From contig NW_004798248.1 of assembly GCF_000002075.1 (NCBI RefSeq), positions 47,685 through 111,684 on the forward strand: a stretch of 64,000 bases of DNA, given 5' to 3'. Numbering within the stretch: position 1 is the first letter of the stretch; the number at the start of each line of letters is the position of its first letter. Position numbers and translations under genes: made by a program. The DNA comes from Aplysia californica (Eukaryota; Mollusca; Gastropoda; Aplysiida; Aplysiidae). The notes under the pieces are model-generated. The model ran no database searches. It was not told the origin of the DNA and was given only the letters and a program-made list of their open reading frames with translations. Shown here in pieces: positions 22,901 through 32,900 of the stretch.

Positions 22901-25900
22901 TCCTCAGGTCTACAAAGGGAGCATTCCTTCATCCTTTGCATCAAGTGAAATTACGAAAGAAATAAGGGATGAAGATGATCATCAAATTTTTTATGAAGAA
23001 GGTGAGATTTTGACTTCTGCCTAGTTTCAGCCTTCGTGTTCATTGCACATGTTTTCATTCTATGAAATATGTTACTATTTTATTTTCAGTCATTACATTT
23101 GCTTTTAAATATTTTGACAATTCAAAGGATTTCACGGAATATTACTTCTATTTCAACAAAATTGCCCAAGACAAAGACTTACTGCTGAGAAGAAAGCGGT
23201 TGTCTTAGACAAGGTGTGCATCATGGACAGTGTCATTATTATATTGAAAAAAATACAAGGGGATAAGCAGGAAATGATCATTTTTACAGGTGATTGCTTG
23301 GACAGGTGGCCATTAGGACAGGTTGTGACTCTTATTTACTATCTCTCTTTTATAATTTACTTATGAAGTATTTTATTTTTATGTGGACTGTAGATTTTCC
23401 TTAGCTTATTTCAATCTCAACTGTGGCTTTGCACTGTCCGCATTAAAGCTACAGCCTTTATTCAGCCTTTTCCCTATCTTTATCACTTCATAAAACATTA
23501 AGCTGTGTTGCTGTGGGTCAAAATAGTGTAATAGTGTTGTCAGTAGTACTGGTTTCATATTTCTTATCCTGTTTGTTGCCACCTCCCCCCCCCTAAAAAA
23601 CAATTCCCCCCCCTTTTCGCGCAAATTATTTCATGAACTTCGTTTGACAGGTGTTGAAGTGGCATCTCTCCCAGTGGACAGCCACACCGATGCGCTTTCA
23701 ACGGCTAACACAAATAACTCAGACCCGGGGACGTCAGATGTCATTCCTGTGGCCATCAAGGTGAAGGCCGGAACTGTTATCAATTGCCAAACCCTCTCTG
23801 GTATTCAGGGTTAATGAAAATGGGGGGAATTGTTTTTTAGGATCTACTGATAGTCTTAAGAAGAAGGCAGTCATTTTTGTGGACTTCTAGAGCATGTAAG
23901 TCTGTACTCGTGAGTTATAAGTTTTAGTTTTTCTGTTCCCTTGTACTGCAAAGTGTTTAGAGGGGATGCAGTTGTTGGACATGGGTTAAGGTGTGTTGCT
24001 TTTTTAAATGTTAACATGTTATGTTGTGATTTGGAGGGTCTCTTTTTTCTGTTGATCCTTTTTCTTCTTGATCTTCCTCTTGCTTCGAATCAATTAAATC
24101 CCATGTTATAGGCCTTTCAGGGTGGCTGTTGTGGTCCTTTTTCTCATAGCGTGTCCAAACAATTTGATTTCTTGTCTTAAGATATATCGATGTATGACTT
24201 CTCTTTAAAAAGGCTTTTCCCCAATATTGTTTGTGATACGTCCTTTTTTACTTCGAGAAATTTCTCTTGGTTCTTAATTAGTGGGTTTTAGGGGTCTGAG
24301 CATTTTAGAGCATAGTTTACATATATCCAAAGAAATTTAATATTCATTAGGATGAAAAAAAAAATCTAGTTCATGAATAACTCTGTCTAGTCTAAAGTTT
24401 ATGATCCTTTTCGAGCCCCATGAACAAATTCAAAAGTCTTCCCACCTTTTTGCTTTGTTTTATTAAAAAAGCAGGAACTCTGTTTTAATGCGTACCACTG
24501 ATAGTGCAATGTCAAGTGAGTGGAGACCTAAAAGAAACTTCTCATACAAGTACCGAAGATTAGAGGTGTACAAGAGAGTAACAAATGCAGTAATGAACTA
24601 GGAGAGATAAGGATCAAAGATGTTTTATAGAAAAGAAGGAGCAAACCACACCACAGAACCTGCCAACTGCCCGCATTTGCTATTTTACTTTACCACACTA
24701 TTGGACACACCCTGAGGAGACCCCCGTCAAGCATCATCAGGCAAGCTTTAATGCGGAACCCACAAGGAAAACGAAAGAAGGGAAGACCAAAGATGACATG
24801 GAGGTGAGTGGTACAAGCTGAAATTGAAAAAGCGGGGACATCATGGAAACAGATAGAAAAGGATGCTCAGGACAGGCTTCGCTGGAGTAATGTTGTTGAT
24901 GGCCTGTGCTCCACTGGGAGTTAAAAAGGGCAAGAGAGAGACTTTACCACACTGGGAGTTGAAGTTAGTTAAGATTTCCTTCCTTAGATTTTACCTTGCT
25001 TTCAGTGTTTGAGCAGTCACTTCAGCTCTTTTGACTTGAAAAGCTATTTCTGAACTGTGTTGTACAAAGAATCTTCATTTATGCCTCCGCCAGGTGCTTC
25101 ATCCCAACATACGAGAGACATTCCACCGAGACCTGGTTTTGATGGCGGCAACGGCGAAGTACCTCACAAAACTATTTCCCAAACTTCACTGGGTCAACCT
25201 CAACCAGTGCGTGCAAGAGTTTTCGGAGACCATGAATAGACAGGTACAAACTGTGGGAAAACATTTTTTCTATTGTGTGAAGAAATGTCACGGTACCTTA
25301 TGTTACCATAGGCAAATCTGCGATGAAGTTCAATATATTCCAGTATCTCAAATACAGTTGCGGGGTAGAGGAAAGGGGGGGAGTATACTGTAACTACAAA
25401 AAACTGACCAATTTGGTAGATTGCGCTTATTATCGCCATCGTGATAAGATCAGATAACTGCAAAATTATTTTGCTTTTTTTTTTTCATAAAACAATTTCT
25501 ACACACATTTCATATACTGGTTAAAAATTTATATTCAAATAAACAACGAAAAGTGAGCTTTTTTAACAGTATGAAAATCGGATGACTCTAAGCCATCCTT
25601 TGAATAAATCAGTTTTTTTCATTCTCCTGAAAAATTTACCCATTGTCACTTATCCGACCTTATCACGGCAGCGACGATATAATACAGGGTGAAATTCTGA
25701 CTGGGTTGGGGAGCTGCAATATGCATGAAGTCAAGTAGTAGTCAGACGTCAAAATATACTATCTTGTCTTTCACAACTCTGCCGTAAGCTGACGTATGAC
25801 AAAACGCCATTTTATTATTCACAGCATTTTCGAGAAAAAGAGTTTTTTTGTCAGCGCAACCATTGAAAAATAGAGTTCTTCTGAAATTTGAATTCGAATT

Positions 25901-28900
25901 TATTCAAAAACTGGTCACAGTTTCACTTTGACTTTTACCCACAAGTAATGAAACTGATCAGGCTTTTGATTTAGTCAATAAAAAATTTTGGCGCCAAAAT
26001 GAAAAAAAGGCGTTTTGTCAACTTACGGCAGTTGTTGTGGTTGTTGCCTTGAGACTGATTTAGTCTGTGAGACTGGAGTGGAAAGTTCTACAAACAAGAC
26101 ACCATGATGTGTTGTAATGTCCAGACTTTTGAAAAACTAACGTTCAATGTGGAGGTCAGGGATATACTTTTCGACCTCACTTTTTTTTTTTTATCGTTTG
26201 TATTACAAGCGAGGACATACGGTAATGATAACACCAGTATAATGTGATGATTACTGAACCAACGGTCAGTGAGTTTATTCAAGAAATATTTTGCAAACTC
26301 AAATAATTGTACTGATTGTACCAGTGTTCTTTGGTCTACTGTGTCAACCTAATTATTTGTAGCAAAGATCCTTTAGGTTCACAGGTTTCATATTTCTTTT
26401 TTCTTTTTTTTAGCTGGACATGAGACACGAGGCCCGAAATCTCCAGCGTTTTACTCGCAATTTCCATAATGTCTCAAGCATTCGTGTTCCTCAACCCATT
26501 CCTGCCTTGGTGCGTCGAAACATTTTGGTGGAAACATTTGAAGTAAGTCATTTTAATTGGAGGAAAAAATGTATGACTTGGTTTGTAAGCTCTTTCTTTC
26601 AATCTCTTGCTGCTATTTATTGCTGCTATTTGTCTCTTGAAAGTTTTCATGTTCTTACAAGAAACTTCAAAGAGAGAAATGTCCATCTTTTGGCATATGC
26701 TTCAAAGCAGCTCAACTCAAAGCCTGTAAGTTGTAAATGTTGGCAAAATATGATCAATGCAATTTGGAAGTTTGCACTTGTCCTGCTCATAGAGCTATAA
26801 ACGACTCCATAAAAATTTACATGTCTTGCCAGTTGAGGCGTTGCCTTCCTCATGAGCAGACTTCAAATTTGCAACAACAAAAAATGTATTTCCATGGACA
26901 CTGTTCCTTCACTTTTATCATGCAGACATGAAGTGCAAGAGTGATGATCAACAGTAGACATATGTACATAAGTGAGGAAACTAAAATAGAAGATTGCCTT
27001 GTTCATGGGAAGAGTGTTAAGTATGGGCAACGAGCTGGAAAGGAGTTCTTTCTCTGAAGATTTCGTTCTGTCAGTAATTCCGTGCTGCCACTCAGTTATT
27101 CTACTGTGCTTCTCCCAAATACACATGTGGCAAACTCAAGGCCTGCAGGCTACATCTGGCCCAGCACACTATCATTACTGGCTCTTGAGAGAATTTTAGG
27201 TGGCCTATCCTGAGAATCTCCATAACACAAAACCTTGCTCCAAACATAAACAAATTTGTTACCAAGGAAAGATGCTATTCGCCTCTGACAGAACCAAAAT
27301 TGTCATGACTTGATTTGATATTATTTCAACTCTATTTTATTTATTTCAACTAATTTGTCTGTTTTAATTCATACCATTTTTAAAAAGGTTTAATTTTCCG
27401 CCGCTCAGAGAGTATTTAAACTGTTCAGCCTGCAACCTTAAGTGTGATTTGAGTTTGTGCCTTATCAAAACAAAAATATGCCTACATGTATTTTATAGAT
27501 CCGTCTGATCAGGAAATTGATCTAGTTCTGTCATTGGCTTCTGAAGCAGAAACCTTCCCGACTTTTAATCAACCCAAAAGCATACAAGCCTGTGGACTCA
27601 TGTGAACACATGTTCACAAGGTTGTCATATATACTTTCTCTAATGGTTAATATTGGTTTGAAGAAGGAACTGACCCATCTCTTGCTTGACTCTACTGGGC
27701 TAATTTTAACAATTAACCCATACTATACTTTGACAAAGAAATAGAGGATCTGATAAATAATGAGCAAATGGTTGCTGAGTAAATCATGTGCAGCCAAACC
27801 TGCCCTACTGGTCACTTATCCAAGACAGTCACCTGAATAATTTACTACTTTCCACCTTGTGTTTTCTAACACTCTGCAATCACACAATCGGTAGTACAAA
27901 ATACCCCACCTGGTCACCCAGCCAGGAGAGCGACTGCAATGGACTTTTCGGGCCCGACGCAGAACTGTGCCAGGTGACTGGAACGGATAATTTTCACTGG
28001 CTCTGTATTGCACCAAGTGACCGCAAAGTGTTGTATATTATAATGACACTGTCCAAGACATCCACCTGTCTAAGACAATTACTTTACTCCTCAACAATGA
28101 ACAGTCACCTTTGAGAATTTCAACTGTATTGTGTCTCTCTGTCTCGTGTGTCAGGAGGGGATCAGCGTCGGTCAGGTGGTCAGTGACCACAGTTATCCTA
28201 CAGAACTCCGGGAACATCTGGCCAAACTTGGCATGGACCTTCTCATGCGCATGGTAATGTATGAGATCAGCTAGTAGTGTGGTCAGACTAGTTTGGTAAA
28301 TGAGAGTTATAACAAGATAAGATAATACTTTATTGTCCTTGCAGTGGAATCATGAGTTTCATTGAGGGGGGGTAGGATCTTCATACAGTTTCACCTTTTT
28401 GGAATGTGCACTTTATTTGATTAATTAAGTAATGTGTCTTCCTAAAGAATTTAATATGTACAGAACTGGTAGTAGATTTTCTGGTGTTAGTGAGATTCTT
28501 GGTTTGATAGTAATAGATTTCCATGAGTCTTTGTTATTGTTTTTGTAGATAGCTTATTGCCCTTAATCCATAAACGTGTTATCGATAAAAATAGACGGTA
28601 ACATAAATGATGACACTATGAGGGGGGGGGGGTGATGAGGGGGAGTGGGGGGGGAGACAACTACAGCGAATTATAGGCGATTTCCAGGTTGAGAACCATA
28701 GATATGGGGTACATAGAAGCGGAACCAATAAATTGGCAAAAAGATATTATTAATCCGATTACAGGAAAAAGAGGCTAAAACAGCACCTGGACATGGATGG
28801 CTGGTGCCTCTATAAATAAATCGTTGATGGTCTGGTCTGGTAGATAGCTTATGCAGTTCTTTTGTATTGAAATTGTAGTATCTTGCATGTTTGTGACGTA

Positions 28901-29933
28901 CATGCATGATGTGATGACGTCTGTGGTGGTGGTTCCTCAGGTGTTTGTCGACAACTTAGTTCACGCTGACCTTCACCCTGGGAACTTGCTGGTTCAGAAT
29001 CTGGAGTCGTTCCACAAGGAGGTAACTGTCACACCCCTCTGTGTCTGGTAACCATTGTAGCGACTTAGTTGCACAACACCTACGTTAAAAAAAGTCCAGT
29101 TAAACCTATGCTGTTTTATAATTAATGCGCACATGTATATATATATATATATAAGGCGCTTGTGAATAAACATTAATTTGTCTGTACTAAGTTCGCAACT
29201 CAACGTTTTGTCATGTCTCTACACCAAACTTACCATCTGTGTCGTTCATTCAGAACGTCTTTATTGATTTAAGTTTTGATAAGAGTTTTACAGTATTAGC
29301 AACACAATTAAAAGGTCAGATATGTGCTGAAAATAAAAGGTGTTACATACGGGACAAAAAAGGTGGCGAGATAACGACAATAGTTGTTTGATTGGAAAGA
29401 AGAAGCAAACCACATCAGAGCACCCGCCAACTACCCACAAAATATCTTCATACATATGAAACAGATGAACTTGGTTAACCCAAATCTGTACACTGGCCTG
29501 CCTTCTTTGGGGCAGTGAATGGGGCCTGCAAGACTCTGTTGAGACATTTGTAGTTCTACTTTTTTAAAAATTTTTATGTACAGTTTAAAAAAGAGCTAGA
29601 AAGAGTTTTAGTTGTCTTTATGTGGATGGGTGGCAGGAGCTCTGGTGTGGTTTGCTCCTTCTTTCCTATCAAACATCTATCATTCATATCTCTCCTCCTT
29701 TTTGCCTTTGTATGGTAATCTCAACTAACATCTCTAATCTTCAGCACTGATATGACCTAATTGTGTTGCAAGTGCCATTAAACACTTATTAAAGCTAAAA
29801 AAAGACTAAAGTTGTTCTCAGATGGTATAAATTTATCCAGATTATATCCTAAGCTGCCAAACTGAATGATTATGGGCTTCCTGGAAGGAAATGGCATAAA
29901 CGTGTGTGTGTGTGTGTGTGTATGTGTGTGCGC

Positions 29934-29968
<35 letters not shown>

Positions 29969-32900
29969 CTTATAAGAGTTTTACATAAGGTTGGTCACAC
30001 ACTAAAACACACACGCACACCATACACATACACACACATTGTACACACATACGTGCTCATACACACACACGTACTCTGTGTCTCTGGCACATTCTCTCGC
30101 AATCATACAAAGCTCTCTGAAAAGTTATGAGGAAAATAGCCATACTGTAGCCAGTAATGTGCTTCCCATTTTTCAGTTTCAGTCACTGTACTAAAATCAA
30201 TGCACACTGTTTTAGTGGCATTCTGACAGAATGGATTACTTTTCGCTATCCTAACGCTAACAGTGTTGAAAGGGACTTAAGATTCATACAGTTACCAATT
30301 ACACTTCACATCTAACATTTCTGACTTACTGCGTGGGTGGTTGGCGATAGCTCTGGTGGGGTTTACTCCTTCTTTCCCATCAAACATCTATCATCCTGAT
30401 CTCTCCTCATTCTTTTTTGTGTTTATCACTCTCTTCTAACGCCTCTAATCTTGGGCACTTATATGACCTTATTGTGTTGCAAGTGCCGTAAAACTCTTTA
30501 CTAAAACTTAACGGACTTACTGCTGCTGTTTGATTACTTCAGAAAACTGCAGTTGTTGAGGTGGATGCCCTGGATGTGATGGTGGTGGACGTGCGGCCAA
30601 TGGAGGAGTCCGCCGTGAGACTGGTGCTACTGGACTGCGGCATCACCACGTCGCTGGAACCCGAGGACAGGCTCAAATTTATGGAGGTCTTCACCGCAGT
30701 GGTGAAGGGAGATGTAAGATGACCATTTCAGATAAGATAAGATAATACTTTATTATCCCAGAGGGAAATTTTTCTTGGCTGTACAGGCCCGTAAAAACAC
30801 ATGCATGCATACATTTTAAAAAATTATTTATATATTACTCTCATTAAAAGTCAATATGAAAAGAGAAGTAAAGCTGATAAAATGTACATATCCCCACAGA
30901 TGCATCATTCAAGCTCATGCAGGAATTTAATTACAAGACCTTTAGAGTTATATAGATTCATACCCGAAAGAGCAATACACATTGATGCCTATTCTGACAA
31001 AAGCCTTATGCTCGATGATAAAAAAACTTCTTTTATATCTTTCTTTCTTTCTTTTTAGAGGCACATAGGTGCCACCTCATGATTTGGCAATTTTCATGGA
31101 AAGGGGTGTGATGAGTCGTTTATAATGTTTTTTGCCTTTTTTATACTTTCGGTGTTATACATTTCATAAATTCTTGTAAAATCATATTCAGAGATCTTGC
31201 TGGCTTTCTTAATGGTTCTGTCGAATTTTTCTTTCTTTCATCCTGTAATCTCCAGCCCAGCAGCAAATACAAAATAATAGTACACTTTCCATCATAGAAT
31301 GGTATAAAAGGGAACATAATCTTATTATCGACACGAAAACATGTTTTATTGTGTTATGTTTTGAATGTTGTCTCCTTCAGACTTTCTCCTTCAGATTGGG
31401 AGTGTTGTAGTTTAGAGGCATGGCGTCGGACTTGCAGTTAAAAGATTTGAGGCTCCATTCACCAAATACTTTTGTGTGGCATCGTGGTGCTATCAGGCGC
31501 CCGTCAAAATAGGGAAATTTGGAAAACTGACCTTTTACCACCCATAAGGCAATTTATGTGGAATTTTTTTTTAGCTGAACACATTATATGATCATTTAAA
31601 AACACATTTCTTTGGGGATTCTACTGAAAAGTGTTGATTAAAAGGACAAAAAATGTGAATGTGCAGTTTCCAAGAATACTGAAGCTTTGGAACTCACCAC
31701 AAATTGGCGGCCATTTTCTCGCTTATTTTACCTCTGACACTAGGTGGCACTCACCTCTTTCAATCACAAATATTTCAACTTTTATTCAAAATTATTGGTG
31801 GGGGGGGGGATTCTTCGAAAGCACGGAAAATGAACAGGTTTAAAATAATTATAATAACTCCATATGCCCCATAGTTGACCGGCGCCAGATTCCACTACGT
31901 CGAGATACATATTTGTATTGTCAGGTACGGGACTTTCTCCAGTTCACTCTATAGAAAATGGATACTAGCCATTAGAATATAGGATACAGAGCCAAAGAAC
32001 AGTCTGGCTTTTTGTCTTTTTCTGCTTTTATCACTGCATTTTTTAACTCACTTCAGACGGGTCACACAACAGTTGCGTGACCCCCGCCGCGACGCTCGCG
32101 ACGGGTCACACGAGCCCTGCGTGACCAACTTTGGAATTTTTTTTTCGCTCTACAAATCACGCACGGATCGCGAAACCCGCCTCGTACCCTTGTTTGGCCA
32201 AGCCTGAGCTACTTAGACTTCGTTTCGTATCTCTGGGGCTGGTAGTTTTTAAGTTATTGAAGGTGAAGGACAGTGACCCCAACTGGGGATGAACAGACCG
32301 GAACTCGCGCTTTGTTTTTTTCTATACAGCTGATAGTAATCCGACAGTCGCGTCGTAGTAACGGTCGAAGAAGTCGCATGAACAAGAATCACATAATTTC
32401 GCCGTTTTCTATACTTCTGTACGTTTTACTAGTTTTAGTGTCTCAGAATATGATGTGTCTAATAGTTAGGATCCTGGATATGTACCTGAACACGGCCCGA
32501 GTCGTAGTTCTAGGGCTAGATCTAGCACTAGTACCGGTGTTGTTTTTCGCGCAACGAAATCACAACGTCGTGCCGTACATCTGTCTATGTATTTTCAGTG
32601 TATGGGTCTGAATCAATGCACAGACCAGCTTTTATATTTTCACCAAACACTCGCACATGTATACAAATCAAACCAGAACACTTTGAACTTTTATTTTTGT
32701 TGTTGTAGTGAATTTCATTCTACTTGTCACGTCTCTGGAAATTTTTTGGAAAATCAAATTCATGCCAATTTTTAAAAAATCATACAAATTAAAGTATTAG
32801 ACTTAGACAACTTTGGTTTTTTGTATTAGATTAAGCTTGAATGTTACTTTACTGTGTCAAAAAATAATTACAATAGGGTAATTCTGAGAGTTGTGGTGAT

